Assembly: GCF_000784735.1 (NCBI RefSeq)
Contig: NZ_JSYG01000003.1
Coordinates: 1 to 57,453, forward strand
DNA: 57,453 bases
Direction: 5' to 3'
Origin: Dickeya undicola
GTDB lineage: Bacteria; Pseudomonadota; Gammaproteobacteria; Enterobacterales; Enterobacteriaceae
In this document: piece by piece, positions 33,975 through 44,701 of the stretch
Layout: every line of letters begins with the position of its first letter
How positions within the stretch are numbered: the first letter of the stretch is position 1
Notes under the pieces: generated by a model
What the model was told of the DNA's origin: nothing
The model's database searches: none
The model's input: only the letters and a program-made list of their open reading frames with translations
Translations under genes and position numbers: made by a program

Positions 33975-34038
33975 ATAATCCGCAGGTAGTGTAGTAAGTA
34001 CAAGCGCAATTTATTCACTGTCACTGTGAAGGACTCTC

Positions 34039-34977
34039 ATGATCGAACTTAAACACTTACGGACGCTGCAGGCACTGCGCAACACAGGATCGTTAGCCGC
34101 CGCCGCCGCACAACTCCATCAGACGCAATCCGCCCTGTCGCATCAGTTTAGCGATCTGGAACAACGGCTGGGGTTCCGCTTGTTCGTCCGTAAGAGCCAG
34201 CCGCTGCGCTTTACGCCACAGGGGGACATTCTGCTACAGCTAGCCGAACAGATCCTGCCGCAAATTCAGCAGGCGCTGCAGGCGTGTAACCAGCCGCATC
34301 AGACCACCTTGCGGCTGGCGATCGAGTGCCACAGTTGTATTCAATGGCTGACACCAGCGCTGGAGAACTTCCACCAAAGCTGGCCGCAAGTGGTGATGGA
34401 TTTTAAATCCGGCGTCACTTTCGACCCACAGCCAGCACTGCAACAAGGCGAGCTGGACCTAGTGATGACCTCCGACATTCTGCCTCGCAGTGGCCTGCAC
34501 TACTCGCCGATGTTCGACTTTGAAGTGCGGCTGGTGCTGTCGCCGGATCATCCGCTGGCCGCCAAAGCCGTGATTACGCCAGAGGATCTGGCGCAGGAAA
34601 CATTGATGATTTATCCGGTGCAGCGTCAACGGTTGGATGTATGGCGACACTTTCTGCAACCGGCAGGGGTCAGCCCATCGCTAAAAAGCGTAGACAATAC
34701 CTTGCTGTTGATCCAGATGGTGGCGGCGCGTATGGGCATCGCCGCACTGCCGCATTGGGTGGTGGAGAGTTTTGAGCGTCAGGGGTTGGTTGTCACCAAA
34801 ACCCTGGGAGAAGGCTTGTGGAGCCGACTGTACGCCGCCGTGCGCGATGGCGAGCAGCGTCAGCCGGTTGTCGAAGCGTTTATTCGCTCCGCGCGCCAAC
34901 ATGCCTGCGAGCATCTGCCGTTTGTGCGGGACGCTTCACGACCCAACGCTGGTGCACCCACAAAGACAGCGCAATAA
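34039..34977 (+). CDS. metR: LysR-family transcriptional activator MetR
   Basis: Activator of metE and other methionine genes, responding to homocysteine. 312 residues: a LysR helix-turn-helix at 1-60 ([24 protein letters not shown] region), then an effector-binding domain. GAAGGA precedes the ATG and lies in an inverted repeat TTCAC-7-GTGAA (34014-34030), which could be a leader hairpin or a MetR-related site. Its 3' end overlaps the convergent yigM gene by 98 bp. Confidence 0.95.
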   Translation: MIELKHLRTLQALRNTGSLAAAAAQLHQTQSALSHQFSDLEQRLGFRLFVRKSQPLRFTPQGDILLQLAEQILPQIQQALQACNQPHQTTLRLAIECHSCIQWLTPALENFHQSWPQVVMDFKSGVTFDPQPALQQGELDLVMTSDILPRSGLHYSPMFDFEVRLVLSPDHPLAAKAVITPEDLAQETLMIYPVQRQRLDVWRHFLQPAGVSPSLKSVDNTLLLIQMVAARMGIAALPHWVVESFERQGLVVTKTLGEGLWSRLYAAVRDGEQRQPVVEAFIRSARQHACEHLPFVRDASRPNAGAPTKTAQ

Positions 34978-35791
34978 TCGCAGAACCGATGAGAAAACTG
35001 GTCCAGTTTGGCGTTTTCTGCCAGAACGCGAAATTGACCAGCAACCCGGCCGGGACGTGAAAGTTGTTCATGATACTTAACGTACCGGCGTCCACCTGAG
35101 TCGCGCCGTAGTTCCACATGAAATAACCCAACCCCGACACCACCACGCCAAGAAACGCCAGCACCTCCCACTGCACCGGTGCGGTGGGCAGTTTGGTCAG
35201 ATTGCCGAACAGCGCCCAGGCCACCAGCGTCACCAATGCAGCACCGAGATAAAACCAGGAAAAGGCGCTGTGCTGCGGCATCGGATGCACTTCCATCAGC
35301 CGCTTATACCCCACTTGCCCCACAGCAAAACAGATATTGGCCGCCTGAACCAGTAACAGTCCCCACCAGAAATGATCACTCACGCCGTGGTAGTGGATCA
35401 CCGCGGCACCCAGCACAGCCAGAAAGGCGCTGAACAGGTAACCCCAGCGCAGGCGATGCCCGCTGAGCAGGTCGTAAATCAGCGTGACGTACAGCGGCGT
35501 CATCACCGAAAACAACAGAATCGTCGGCACATTGAGGTACAGGTAGCTACGGAACAGGAACAGATACATGATGCCAAGCTGGAAAACACCCACCAGCAGA
35601 TACAACCCCAACACTTTGGGGGAGTAACCGCGCCAGCGCAGGAAAGGCAGAAACACCAGCGCCGCCAGTACCAGCCGAAACATAGCGGAGAACCAACTAT
35701 CGACCTGACCGGCCAGGTATTCACCAATCAGGCTGAAGGAAAACGACCACAGAATCGTGGTGATGATCAATAACGGCACGGCGTCACTCAC
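34880..35791 (-). CDS. yigM: DMT-superfamily transporter YigM (biotin transporter BioP type)
   Basis: Ten-helix inner-membrane protein with two EamA repeats. It aligns along its length with E. coli YigM, described as a biotin importer: [31 protein letters not shown] and [20 protein letters not shown] are shared. 303 residues (E. coli 299). The start codon is GTG with only a weak ribosome site; a second GTG at 35779 is possible. It lies beside metR as in E. coli. Confidence 0.88.
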   Translation of the reverse strand: MSDAVPLLIITTILWSFSFSLIGEYLAGQVDSWFSAMFRLVLAALVFLPFLRWRGYSPKVLGLYLLVGVFQLGIMYLFLFRSYLYLNVPTILLFSVMTPLYVTLIYDLLSGHRLRWGYLFSAFLAVLGAAVIHYHGVSDHFWWGLLLVQAANICFAVGQVGYKRLMEVHPMPQHSAFSWFYLGAALVTLVAWALFGNLTKLPTAPVQWEVLAFLGVVVSGLGYFMWNYGATQVDAGTLSIMNNFHVPAGLLVNFAFWQKTPNWTSFLIGSAIIALSLWVHQRWVVKRPAQTADARRHVGARSE

Positions 35792-35889
35792 TCTATTGCT
35801 GTTAACAGGAAGAGCATTGTAGTCGAGTTACGTGGCCGTATTTTTCTCAACTTGGTTTACATAAGGATAAAATATAAACAATCAATTTA

Positions 35890-36492
35890 TCAGAACTGCC
35901 AGCGCAGCCAGGCGAAGAACACGTTGCCATTATTGTATGTGCCGGGAATGTACGTCGCCTGAAGAGACAAGCGCTGATAACTGACCGACGCCAGAGGCAA
36001 CAGCACCGGGATTGGGATGTAGTGCCAGTTATCCCGCATGGTTACCCCAGCGGTAAACCCCAACCCTAACTGGAAGTCCTGATTTTCCAGCGGCCGCCAG
36101 CGTTTTTCATAGCCATAGCCGCCAATCGGCTCCCACTTGTTAAAGGAGTCTTTAAACGCCATCAGGTACAAGCTGTGCCAGTCGCCGTCACTATCCAGCC
36201 GGGATACACCATAACCCGCCCCCCAGGGACGCTCGTTATACTTGTCGGTCTTCGCTCGGTCGTAAGTCCAACGGTTATGCCAGGTCATGACCGGCACATA
36301 CAAATCCTGAGACTGCCAGTGATGCCAGGTTTCCGACAGATTATTGCTGGCGCGTTGCCAGATTCCCGGCTCAGAGCCGCTTTCAACAGCATCAGACGCC
36401 GTATTTTCGCCAGATGACGCAGCAAATGCCGGGGTAAATAACAGGGAAGACAGTGCAAAGAGGCAGGTGTGTGATGTCAATTTTAATCGCAT
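35890..36492 (-). CDS. pagP: Lipid A palmitoyltransferase PagP
   Basis: Outer-membrane beta-barrel enzyme that moves palmitate from phospholipids to lipid A, giving resistance to cationic peptides. Residues 1-24 form a signal peptide ([17 protein letters not shown]). The mature protein has the catalytic His in [10 protein letters not shown] and Asp-Ser in [17 protein letters not shown], and ends with the aromatic FFAWLRWQF typical of outer-membrane barrels. The start at 36492 (MRLKL, 200 residues) has GGGA nine bases upstream; the ATG three codons earlier has no room for a site. In many enterobacteria PhoP-PhoQ controls it; I see no clear PhoP box here. Confidence 0.94.
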   Translation of the reverse strand: MRLKLTSHTCLFALSSLLFTPAFAASSGENTASDAVESGSEPGIWQRASNNLSETWHHWQSQDLYVPVMTWHNRWTYDRAKTDKYNERPWGAGYGVSRLDSDGDWHSLYLMAFKDSFNKWEPIGGYGYEKRWRPLENQDFQLGLGFTAGVTMRDNWHYIPIPVLLPLASVSYQRLSLQATYIPGTYNNGNVFFAWLRWQF

Positions 36493-36791
36493 AAGCAACA
36501 TTCCCAAAAAGCAAAATCGCCAGCAACCGGCGAATCGGGTTACCTGATACCTATTTCCATGGTGTTTTATGATCCGACCACTGATATACAACGATTCTCA
36601 CTGGATTAAATACAATTAACGCTGAACTACTGGGGTAATCCGGCATTTTTGAGAGACGTCCTAGCCAATATGTATAAAAAACAGCCAGAACGATAAAGAA
36701 AGAGAGGAGCCCACAGAGGCTAAGGTGAAACAATCCGGTTATCCGGTTATCCGGTTATCCGGCTTGCCGGGCAGGCAGGCCGGAAAAAATA
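36493..36791. other. Gene-free region between pagP and cysE
   Basis: AT-rich upstream region of pagP without a credible ORF. At 36733-36764 there are four tandem copies of the 8-bp unit ATCCGGTT (the last ends in CT), followed by a GC-rich GCCGGGCAGGCAGGCCGG stretch, just after the cysE stop. I see no standard terminator. Confidence 0.5.
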
Positions 36792-37613
36792 TCAAATGCC
36801 GTCGCCGTCTTCGAAACCGTGTAACGAACCGTTGAAGTACTGGTCCATATCCAGCGAGGGTTTGTCGCTTTCCGGGCGGCCAACAATTCGCGCGGGTACG
36901 CCAGCAGCCGTGGTATGTGGCGGCACCGGCTGCAATACCACTGAACCTGCGCCAATCTTGGCACCACATCCCACTTCGATGTTGCCCAAAATCTTGGCAC
37001 CCGCGCCGATCATCACCCCTTCCCGAATCTTGGGATGGCGATCGCCGTTGGTCTTGCCGGTCCCCCCCAGGGTGACCGATTGCAGGATGGAAACGTCGTT
37101 TTCCACGACGGCGGTTTCACCGATCACGATACCCGTGGCATGGTCGAGCATGATGCCGCAACCGATGCGCGCGGCCGGGTGGATATCCACCCCAAATGAC
37201 ACTGAAATCTGGTTTTGCAGGTAAATGGCCAGCGCCTGCCGTTCCTGACGCCACAGCCAGTGACCGATACGGTAAGCCTGCAAAGCATGAAATCCTTTCA
37301 GGTAGAGCAACGGCGTCGAGTATTTATCTACCGCTGGGTCACGCAAGCGCACCGCCAGAATGTCGCGAGCGGCGGATGCAATCATCTGCGGTTCAGCGCG
37401 GTAGGCTTCTTCCACCACTTCACGGACGGCAATCGCGGGCATAATAGCGTTAGCCAATTTGTTCGCCAGCATATAGCTCAAGGCGCTGCCCAGGTTCTCA
37501 TGTTTCAGCAGCGTCGCGTGAAAGAAACTGGCCAGCATCGGTTCGCATTCCGCCAAACTGCGCGCCTCTTCCTTAATGTTTTTCCAAACCAGTTCCAGCT
37601 CATCATTCGACAT
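36792..37613 (-). CDS. cysE: Serine O-acetyltransferase CysE
   Basis: Acetylates serine to O-acetylserine, the committed step of cysteine synthesis; associates with CysK and is feedback-inhibited by cysteine. Starting at MSNDELELVW gives 273 residues, as in E. coli. The C-terminal half is a left-handed beta-helix of hexapeptide repeats with DIHPAARIGCGIMLDHATG containing the catalytic His and Asp, and a conserved C-terminal tail ending in Ile. Third gene of the secB-gpsA-cysE run, but a terminator-like hairpin lies before it. Confidence 0.96.
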   Translation of the reverse strand: MSNDELELVWKNIKEEARSLAECEPMLASFFHATLLKHENLGSALSYMLANKLANAIMPAIAVREVVEEAYRAEPQMIASAARDILAVRLRDPAVDKYSTPLLYLKGFHALQAYRIGHWLWRQERQALAIYLQNQISVSFGVDIHPAARIGCGIMLDHATGIVIGETAVVENDVSILQSVTLGGTGKTNGDRHPKIREGVMIGAGAKILGNIEVGCGAKIGAGSVVLQPVPPHTTAAGVPARIVGRPESDKPSLDMDQYFNGSLHGFEDGDGI

Positions 37614-37693
37614 CGCGACACCTCTTTGAAAAACCGTCAACCCACCGCTTCACCGCTTACGACCGCACGACGCTCTACTGCACAATGCACTAC

Positions 37694-37730
37694 CAAAATA
37701 AAACAATAACGGGCCTCCCAAGGGAAGCCC
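37694..37730 (-). terminator. Probable terminator after gpsA
   Basis: A nine-base stem with one mismatch (37711-37719 with 37722-37730), 17 bp after the gpsA stop, followed on the minus strand by an A/T-rich stretch with TTGTTTTATTTTG. cysE may therefore have its own promoter. Confidence 0.65.
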
Positions 37731-37746
37731 GAGCAATACCTTGCCG

Positions 37747-38766
37747 TCACAGGCTGGCGCTTTCGTCTTTGCGCGCCCGCCCCAACAGGCTCAACGCCGC
37801 TTCACGCGCGTCTTTACCACAATACAGCACTTGCCAGAGCTGCTCGGTGATCGGCATTTCCACACCATAGCGCTGCGACAGCGCCATCACTTCTTTGGTA
37901 TTACGGTAGCCTTCCACCACCTGACCAATCTGGTTCTGGGCGCTGACTACGTCCATCCCCTGCCCCAGCATCATGCCGAAACGGCGGTTGCGTGACTGAT
38001 TGTCGGTGCAGGTCAGCACCAGGTCGCCCAAGCCCGCCATGCCCATAAACGTGGTCGGGTCAGCACCCAGCGCCACGCCCAGCCGCGTCATTTCGGCCAG
38101 ACCGCGGGTGATAAGCGCAGTACGCGCATTGGCACCGAACCCCATGCCGTCAGACATACCGGCTCCGATGGCGATGACGTTCTTCACTGCGCCGCCCAAC
38201 TGCACCCCGATAAAATCAGGGTTGCTGTAGACGCGAAAACTTTTGCCGCAATGCAGCAGATGTTGCAAATAGTCGGAAAACGGCTGATCCGTCGATGCCA
38301 GCGCGATAGCGGTAGGCAACCCGGCGGCCAGTTCTTTGGCAAAAGTCGGGCCGGAGAGCACCGCCAGCGGAATCGTATTACCCAGCGCTTCGCGGGCGAC
38401 GTCCTGCAACAGACGACCGGTTTCCGCTTCCAGCCCCTTGGTGGCCCACACCAGTCGCGCGTCCGCCCGTAGATGGGGCTTGAGCTGGCGCAGCACCTCG
38501 CCAAACACATGGCTTGGCACCACCACCAGAATGTTCTGGCTGGCGGCCAGCGCCTGTGACAAGTCCGTTTCCAGTTGCAGGGTATCCGGGAACGGCACAT
38601 CGGGCAGGAACGCCTGATTGCACCGTGCAGCCTGCAACGCCTGAATATGCGCGGGGTCATGGCCCCAGAGCACCACACGGTGGCCGTTGCGAGCCACCGT
38701 GATCGCCAGCGCGGTGCCGTAAGATCCGGCACCGATCACCGTCATCGCTGCATCAGACGGGTTCAT
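37747..38766 (-). CDS. gpsA: Glycerol-3-phosphate dehydrogenase [NAD(P)+] GpsA
   Basis: Reduces dihydroxyacetone phosphate to sn-glycerol-3-phosphate for phospholipid synthesis; cytoplasmic. The 339-residue product shows the nucleotide-binding motif [26 protein letters not shown], the catalytic-Lys region [17 protein letters not shown] and [20 protein letters not shown]. Its ATG overlaps the secB stop by one base. Same order as E. coli. Confidence 0.96.
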   Translation of the reverse strand: MNPSDAAMTVIGAGSYGTALAITVARNGHRVVLWGHDPAHIQALQAARCNQAFLPDVPFPDTLQLETDLSQALAASQNILVVVPSHVFGEVLRQLKPHLRADARLVWATKGLEAETGRLLQDVAREALGNTIPLAVLSGPTFAKELAAGLPTAIALASTDQPFSDYLQHLLHCGKSFRVYSNPDFIGVQLGGAVKNVIAIGAGMSDGMGFGANARTALITRGLAEMTRLGVALGADPTTFMGMAGLGDLVLTCTDNQSRNRRFGMMLGQGMDVVSAQNQIGQVVEGYRNTKEVMALSQRYGVEMPITEQLWQVLYCGKDAREAALSLLGRARKDESASL

Positions 38767-39236
38767 CAGGCATCCAGCGTCTGAGCGGAACCGTCCTGGC
38801 CTGCCTGCTGTTCCAGATAGTTCATGAACAGCGCGTCAAAGTTAACCGGAGCCAGGTTCAGTTGCGGGAAGGTGCCGCGAGATACCAGGCTGGTGATGCA
38901 CTCGCGCGCGTACGGGAACAGCACGTTCGGGCAGTACGCGCCCAGGCAGTGAGCCAGTTGGGTGCCTTCGATACCAGCAACAGTGAAGATACCCGCCTGC
39001 TGCACTTCACACAGGAACGCGGTTTCTTCGCCGATGGTAGAGGTGACGGTCACACGCAGTACCACTTCGTACACATCGTCAGCCAGTTGGGTGGAAGCGG
39101 TATCCAGGTCCAGTTTGACTTCCGGGTTCCATTCCTGCTGGAACACCTGCGGCGCGTTCGGCGCTTCAAAAGAAATATCTTTGGTGTAGATACGCTGGAT
39201 CTGGAAAGTCAGTTCGCCGTTGTTTTGTTCAGACAT
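38766..39236 (-). CDS. secB: Protein-export chaperone SecB
   Basis: Tetrameric chaperone that keeps secretory preproteins unfolded and hands them to SecA. Starting at [17 protein letters not shown] gives 156 residues (E. coli 155), with the conserved [16 protein letters not shown] and [17 protein letters not shown] segments. In E. coli grxC lies just upstream of secB; here only 99 bp separate secB from yibN and grxC is absent. Confidence 0.96.
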   Translation of the reverse strand: MSEQNNGELTFQIQRIYTKDISFEAPNAPQVFQQEWNPEVKLDLDTASTQLADDVYEVVLRVTVTSTIGEETAFLCEVQQAGIFTVAGIEGTQLAHCLGAYCPNVLFPYARECITSLVSRGTFPQLNLAPVNFDALFMNYLEQQAGQDGSAQTLDA

Positions 39237-39335
39237 GTTGAATAATACCCTTTCGTTAGATTTCCTTGCGCGCTTCCCTTCGCCAGGAAGGACACGCCAT
39301 AACACAAACAGACTCCCCTCTGATGGGGCGTCGCA

Positions 39336-39767
39336 TTATTTACCGCGTACCAGCGGGAGGTTCTCGCCGCTCCAGCCCGCCAGCCCGTCTTTCAGGATCA
39401 CGACACGCTCAAACCCGGCTTTGAACAGGTTCTCTGCCGACTCACGCGATGACATGCCATTAGCACACACCACAATCACCGGCTGCGCCTTATGTTTTTC
39501 CAGCTCGCTCAGGCTGCCGTTCTTGATATCGTTCGGCAACAGGTTGATGGCACCAGCGATATGTCCACGGCGGTAATCATCGCGATTACGGGTGTCTACC
39601 ACCACCGCATCTTCTTTATTAATCAGTTGGATCGCTTCACCACGAGCCACTTCTTTTACCTTGGACAGTTTACTCTTCACCGTAAGCACAATGACCGCGA
39701 CCAGCAGGGCAATCCAGGCCACGCTCAGAATCGGGTGTCGGCTGATGAATGGCATAATCTCTTGCAT
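39336..39767 (-). CDS. yibN: Rhodanese-like membrane protein YibN
   Basis: A 143-residue protein with an N-terminal membrane helix ([18 protein letters not shown]) and a rhodanese domain. The active-site loop is CANGMSSRE with a Cys, so it may be catalytically competent; the E. coli protein, as I recall it, lacks a Cys there. It may transfer sulfane sulfur, but the partner is unknown. Neighbour of secB as in E. coli, apart from the missing grxC. Confidence 0.92.
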   Translation of the reverse strand: MQEIMPFISRHPILSVAWIALLVAVIVLTVKSKLSKVKEVARGEAIQLINKEDAVVVDTRNRDDYRRGHIAGAINLLPNDIKNGSLSELEKHKAQPVIVVCANGMSSRESAENLFKAGFERVVILKDGLAGWSGENLPLVRGK

Positions 39768-39993
39768 GGGGTGTAACGACTCCGAAATCAGTTAAGCAAT
39801 TCAAATACAGGGTGTCTGAGTATACCTGTGCGATACCGCAATTACAGCCTGTAAGCCAACATCGCATTATGATTATGCGCGGCGGATTGCATTTATCCGC
39901 AGGATTAAGGGTCATTCACTGTCATGGATGGAAATAGAAAACCCTGACGAGACAACTGGTAAGCCGCTGTTCATCGTGGAATAATCTTTCGCC

Positions 39994-41268
39994 ATGAGCA
40001 AAAAAGCGTTCTCTGTACCGTTGCCAACGGGTCGTGACAAACTGTTAATCCGGTGCGCCAGTGTGCTTTGTGTTGGCGTACTGCTGTTGCCATGCTCCGG
40101 CTGGAGCGATGACGGCCAACAGCAGTTGAAATCTCTGCAGCAAGACATTGCAGAGAAGGAAAAAAGCGTCCGGGAACAGCAACAACGCCGCAGCACCTTG
40201 CTTGATCAACTGAAAAAGCAGGAACAGTCGATCGCTCAGTCCACCCGCCAGCTACGAGACACCCGCGCCACCCTTGAGCGTCTGAATCAGGATGTCAGCA
40301 GCCTGAGCACCTCCATCGCCAAACTGCAAACCCAGCAAAAAACGCAGGAAACCCTGCTGGCGAAACAACTGGATGCCGCATTCCGCCAGGGTCAGCATGG
40401 TGCCCTGCAACTGATTCTCAGCAGTGAAGAAAGCCAGCGTCGCGAACGCATCCTCGCCTATTTCAATTACCTGAATCAGGCGCGAGAGCAATCCATCACC
40501 GCGTTACAGCAAACCCGTACACAGCTTGCCAGCCAGAAGCAGCAACTGGAGCAGAAACAGGTGCAGCAAAAACGCCTGCTCGGCGACCAACAGCAGCAGC
40601 AGAAAACGCTGGAACAGGCGCAGAGCGAACGCCAAAAAACACTGGGTGCACTGGAAAATGCGCTGGAAAAAGACCAGCAACAATTGACGGAGTTGCGCCA
40701 GAACGAAACCCGGTTACGCGACCAGATCGCGCGGGCGGAGCGTGAAGCCAAGGCACGAGCAGAGCGCGAAGCCCGTGAAGCCGCTCGTCTGCGCGAAAAA
40801 GAAGAGCAGGCCAAACGCAGCGGTGCCAGTTACAAACCGACCGAGCAGGAACGCTCGCTGATGGCGCGCACCGGCGGTCTGGGCCAGCCGAACGGCCAGT
40901 ACGTGTGGCCGGTACGCGGCCGCACGCTGCACCGCTTTGGCGAACCGTTGCAGGGTGAGTTGCGCTGGAAAGGGCTGGTGATCGGCGCATCCGAAGGCAC
41001 CGAGGTACACGCCATCGCCGACGGCACCGTACTGATGGCCGACTGGCTACAAGGTTACGGTCAGGTGGTGGTGATAGAGCACGGCAAGGGCGACATGAGC
41101 CTGTATGGTTACAACCAGAGCGCACTGGTTTCGGTCGGTGCGCAGGTGAAAGCCGGTCAGCCGATAGCATTGGTCGGCACTAGCGGTGGGCAGAATCAGC
41201 CCGCCCTCTATTTTGAAATTCGACGTCAGGGACAGGCGGTCAACCCCTTACCCTGGCTAGGAAGGTAG
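39994..41268 (+). CDS. envC: Murein hydrolase activator EnvC
   Basis: Periplasmic activator of the amidases AmiA and AmiB at the division septum, recruited by FtsEX. The 424-residue product has a signal sequence (about 1-38), a long Gln- and Arg-rich coiled coil (40-270) and a C-terminal degenerate LytM domain (VWPVRGRTLHRFGEP to NPLPWLGR). The LytM zinc ligands are not all present, as in E. coli EnvC. It precedes yibQ by two bases. In E. coli gpmM lies directly upstream; here it does not. Confidence 0.95.
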   Translation: MSKKAFSVPLPTGRDKLLIRCASVLCVGVLLLPCSGWSDDGQQQLKSLQQDIAEKEKSVREQQQRRSTLLDQLKKQEQSIAQSTRQLRDTRATLERLNQDVSSLSTSIAKLQTQQKTQETLLAKQLDAAFRQGQHGALQLILSSEESQRRERILAYFNYLNQAREQSITALQQTRTQLASQKQQLEQKQVQQKRLLGDQQQQQKTLEQAQSERQKTLGALENALEKDQQQLTELRQNETRLRDQIARAEREAKARAEREAREAARLREKEEQAKRSGASYKPTEQERSLMARTGGLGQPNGQYVWPVRGRTLHRFGEPLQGELRWKGLVIGASEGTEVHAIADGTVLMADWLQGYGQVVVIEHGKGDMSLYGYNQSALVSVGAQVKAGQPIALVGTSGGQNQPALYFEIRRQGQAVNPLPWLGR

Positions 41269-41270
41269 GT

Positions 41271-42215
41271 TTGCGTCCATTTATTTCCCGCTTGCTGGCT
41301 ATCACCGGCATGACACTCACCGGCACACTGTTGGCGCTTCCCGTCTGGGCAGGCAAGCTGGCGCTGGTGATCGATGATTTTGGCTACCGCCCACATAACG
41401 AGAATCAGGTGCTGGCGATGCCCACCGCCATTTCCGTAGCCGTGTTGCCTAATGCGCCTTACGCCCGCGAAATGGCAACCAAGGCCCATGCACAAGGCAG
41501 AGAAGTGTTGATCCATCTGCCGATGGCACCGATGAGCAAGCAGCCGCTGGAGCGGGATACGCTGCGCCCGGATATGAGCAGCGAAGAAATTGCGCGCATC
41601 CTGCGTGATGCGGTCAACAAGGTGCCTTACGCCGTCGGGCTAAACAACCATATGGGGAGCGCCATGACCGCCAGTCTGCCAGGAATGCAGAAGGTGATGC
41701 AGGCGATGACGGCCTACCATCTCTATTTCCTCGACAGCATGACCATCGGCAGCAGTCAGGCCAGCCGGGCGGCGGCAGGCACCGATATCAAAGTGCTCAA
41801 ACGCAAGGTCTTCCTGGACGACACCCAGAACGTTGCCGACATTCGGCGTCAGTTCAGCCGGGCGGTGGAGATCGCGCAACGCAGCGGGTACGCTATCGCG
41901 ATCGGGCACCCTCACCCCACCACGATTCAAGTGTTGCAGCAGATGTTGCCGACATTACCAACCGATATCGTACTGGTTCGTCCCAGTCAATTGCTGAACG
42001 AACCGGAGCCACATTATACGCCGGTGCCGACGTATCTTGCTTCGCAACAGAGCACACCAACATCGAAGCGCCTGCGCCCTATTCAGGTCTGCACGTTCAA
42101 ACAGCCGCCGCAGGCGATCTCTCAATCAGAGCTGTGGCGACAGCTTGGACATAATGTGGCAACCAGCCCTGCGGTCAGCTACCTGAAGCAACACTGGCAG
42201 ACCTGGCTGGGATAA
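41271..42215 (+). CDS. yibQ: Divergent polysaccharide deacetylase family protein YibQ
   Basis: A 314-residue secreted protein with an N-terminal signal sequence (ITGMTLTGTLLALPVWAGK) and a deacetylase-like barrel of DUF610: LALVIDDFGYR, LIHLPMAPM, LNNHMGSAMTA and IGHPHPTTIQVL. The enzymatic activity is unproven. The start codon is TTG, well placed after GGAAGG. Cotranscribed with envC. The last 70 residues are Pro-, Gln- and Thr-rich. Confidence 0.88.
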   Translation: MRPFISRLLAITGMTLTGTLLALPVWAGKLALVIDDFGYRPHNENQVLAMPTAISVAVLPNAPYAREMATKAHAQGREVLIHLPMAPMSKQPLERDTLRPDMSSEEIARILRDAVNKVPYAVGLNNHMGSAMTASLPGMQKVMQAMTAYHLYFLDSMTIGSSQASRAAAGTDIKVLKRKVFLDDTQNVADIRRQFSRAVEIAQRSGYAIAIGHPHPTTIQVLQQMLPTLPTDIVLVRPSQLLNEPEPHYTPVPTYLASQQSTPTSKRLRPIQVCTFKQPPQAISQSELWRQLGHNVATSPAVSYLKQHWQTWLG

Positions 42216-42222
42216 CAAGATA

Positions 42223-42245
42223 CGCCGCTCTCCCATTGGGCGGCG
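42223..42245. terminator. Possible hairpin between convergent yibQ and tdh
   Basis: CGCCGC (42223-42228) pairs with GCGGCG (42240-42245) around an 11-base loop in the 32 bp between the two stop codons; no T-run is seen on the plus strand. Confidence 0.4.
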
Positions 42246-42247
42246 CA

Positions 42248-43273
42248 TTACTCCCAGCTCAGCACCACCTTGCCGGACTGACCGGAGCGCATGACATCAA
42301 AGCCCTGCTGAAAATCGTCAATAGCGTAGCGATGGGTAATGATTGGCGACAAATCCAGCCCAGACTGGATCAACGCCGCCATTTTGTACCAGGTTTCAAA
42401 CATCTCCCGACCATAGATACCTTTAATGACCAGCCCTTTGAAAATGATGTCGCTCCAGTCTACCGCGACCGCTTCTGGCTGAATCCCCAACATGGCGATA
42501 CGACCACCGTGGTTCATCACCGATAACAACGTGCGAAAGGCAACAGGGGAACCGGACATCTCCAGCCCGACATCAAACCCTTCAGTCATACCCAGTTCCT
42601 GCATCACATCGGTCAGCGATTCCCGCGATACATTCACCGCACGGGTAACCCCCACCTGCTTCGCCAACGCCAGCCGGTAGTCATTGACGTCGGTAATCAC
42701 CACATGGCGAGCGCCGACATGACGGCACACTGCCGCCGCCATCACGCCAATCGGCCCGGCCCCGCTCACCAGCACATCTTCCCCCACCAGATCAAACGCC
42801 AGCGCCGTATGTACCGCGTTGCCGAACGGATCAAAAATAGCCGCGATGTCATCAGGAATCGCCGTCGGCAAACGGAACGCGTTATACGCCGGAATCACCA
42901 GATACTCCGCAAACGCCCCTGGACGGTTGACGCCCACCCCCGAGGTGTTGCGGCACAGGTGTCGGCGACCTGCACGGCAGTTACGACAATAGCCACAAGT
43001 GATGTGCCCTTCACCCGACACTCGATCGCCAATCCGGAACCCTTCGACTTCCTGCCCTATCGCCACGATCTCACCGACATACTCATGCCCGACCACCATC
43101 GGCACTGGGATGGTTTTCTGCGACCATGCATCCCAGTTGTAGATATGTACATCGGTGCCGCAAATGGCGGTTTTGCGGATTTTGATCATCACATCGTTGT
43201 GACCCGGCTCCGGCACGGGAACATCAGTCAACCAGATGCCCGGTTCCGGGCGCAGTTTCGCCAGCGCTTTCAT
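42248..43273 (-). CDS. tdh: L-threonine 3-dehydrogenase Tdh
   Basis: Zinc-dependent NAD+ dehydrogenase converting threonine to 2-amino-3-ketobutyrate, which Kbl then splits. 341 residues, equal to E. coli. It shows the catalytic Cys region [22 protein letters not shown], the structural zinc site [15 protein letters not shown] and nucleotide-binding [12 protein letters not shown]. Second gene of kbl-tdh, ten bases after kbl. Confidence 0.97.
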   Translation of the reverse strand: MKALAKLRPEPGIWLTDVPVPEPGHNDVMIKIRKTAICGTDVHIYNWDAWSQKTIPVPMVVGHEYVGEIVAIGQEVEGFRIGDRVSGEGHITCGYCRNCRAGRRHLCRNTSGVGVNRPGAFAEYLVIPAYNAFRLPTAIPDDIAAIFDPFGNAVHTALAFDLVGEDVLVSGAGPIGVMAAAVCRHVGARHVVITDVNDYRLALAKQVGVTRAVNVSRESLTDVMQELGMTEGFDVGLEMSGSPVAFRTLLSVMNHGGRIAMLGIQPEAVAVDWSDIIFKGLVIKGIYGREMFETWYKMAALIQSGLDLSPIITHRYAIDDFQQGFDVMRSGQSGKVVLSWE

Positions 43274-43283
43274 CCCCTTCTCC

Positions 43284-44480
43284 TCATCTCACGACACCCA
43301 ACTGCCGACCGACCCGAATAAACGCTGCTACCGCCCGTTCAATCTGTTCCGGCGTATGCGCCGCCGACATCTGGGTACGGATGCGCGCCTGCCCGTGCGG
43401 CACTACCGGGTAGAAAAAACCGGTGACATAGATGCCTTCCTGTCGCAACGCCGCCGCAAATGCTTGTGCCAACCGGGCGTCGCCCAGCATAACGGGAATA
43501 ATGGCGTGATCCGCCCCCGTGAGCGTAAACCCCGCCTCAGCCATCCGCTGACGAAACAGGCTGGCGTTCTGCCACAGACGCCGACGCAACGCTTTCCCAT
43601 CCTGTAGCAGGCCCAATACCTTGATCGATGCCGACACAATCGACGGTGCCAGCGAATTGGAAAATAAGTACGGCCGGGAACGTTGACGCAGCCACGCCAC
43701 CACCTCTCGCCGGGCGGCGGTATAGCCGCCGGACGCACCGCCCAGCGCTTTGCCCAGCGTGCCGGTAATAATGTCCACCCGACCCATCACCTGACAGTAT
43801 TCATGGGTGCCGCGCCCCTGCTCACCGACAACCCCCACCGCGTGGGAGTCGTCCACCATCACCAGCGCATCGTACCGCTCTGCCAGATCGCAAATCCCGT
43901 GTAGATTGGCGATCACGCCATCCATCGAAAACACGCCGTCGGTGGCAATCATCAGGTTACGCGCCCCTTCCGCCCGAGCCTGTTGCAACCGAGCCTCCAG
44001 CTGATGCATATCGTTATTGTCGTAACGATAACGGCGCGCTTTTGACAGGCGAATACCGTCGATGATCGACGCATGATTGAGCGCATCGGACACAATCGCG
44101 TCGTGTTCTCCCATCAGGGTTTCGAACAACCCGCCGTTGGCGTCAAAGCAGGAGGAGTAGAGGATGGCGTCTTCCATACCGAGAAATGTCGCCAGTCGGC
44201 GTTCCAGCGTCTGGTGAATATCCTGTGTCCCACAAATAAAACGTACCGATGCCATGCCAAAGCCGTGGCTATCCAGCCCGGCTTTGGCCGCGGCGATCAC
44301 CACCGGGTGATTAGCCAACCCCAGATAATTATTCGCGCAGAAATTAATCAGCTCGCCGCCGTCCGCCACCGTGATTTGCGCCTGCTGCGCCGTGGTGATC
44401 GGCTGTTCATCTTTAGACAACCCCTCGTCACGCAGCGAGGCAAGCTGGGTGGACAACTGGTGATAAAACGCATCAGGCAT
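43284..44480 (-). CDS. kbl: 2-amino-3-ketobutyrate CoA ligase Kbl
   Basis: PLP-dependent enzyme that splits 2-amino-3-ketobutyrate with CoA to glycine and acetyl-CoA. The start at MPDAFYHQL gives 398 residues as in E. coli, with GGAGAG upstream. The PLP-lysine motif is [15 protein letters not shown] (near 244), and [16 protein letters not shown] is conserved. First gene of the threonine-degradation operon kbl-tdh, divergent from hldD. Confidence 0.96.
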   Translation of the reverse strand: MPDAFYHQLSTQLASLRDEGLSKDEQPITTAQQAQITVADGGELINFCANNYLGLANHPVVIAAAKAGLDSHGFGMASVRFICGTQDIHQTLERRLATFLGMEDAILYSSCFDANGGLFETLMGEHDAIVSDALNHASIIDGIRLSKARRYRYDNNDMHQLEARLQQARAEGARNLMIATDGVFSMDGVIANLHGICDLAERYDALVMVDDSHAVGVVGEQGRGTHEYCQVMGRVDIITGTLGKALGGASGGYTAARREVVAWLRQRSRPYLFSNSLAPSIVSASIKVLGLLQDGKALRRRLWQNASLFRQRMAEAGFTLTGADHAIIPVMLGDARLAQAFAAALRQEGIYVTGFFYPVVPHGQARIRTQMSAAHTPEQIERAVAAFIRVGRQLGVVR

Positions 44481-44701
44481 GGCGTGGCTCTCCTTTTCGT
44501 CCGTCATCGAAATCCCCGCCAGGCAGCGGGTAGGTCTTATGGAGGTAAAGGTAGTGGAGAAATGCGAGCCGGACTGACAACTCAGCCACAAAATGCCACA
44601 GTGGTCACGCTGGAAATGCGATGTGACTGGCAGGATGTGTCAGGAAAATCCTTACAGGATGTCTGTGATGCATCGAAATGTTATTATAGCGGCCAATAGG
44701 T

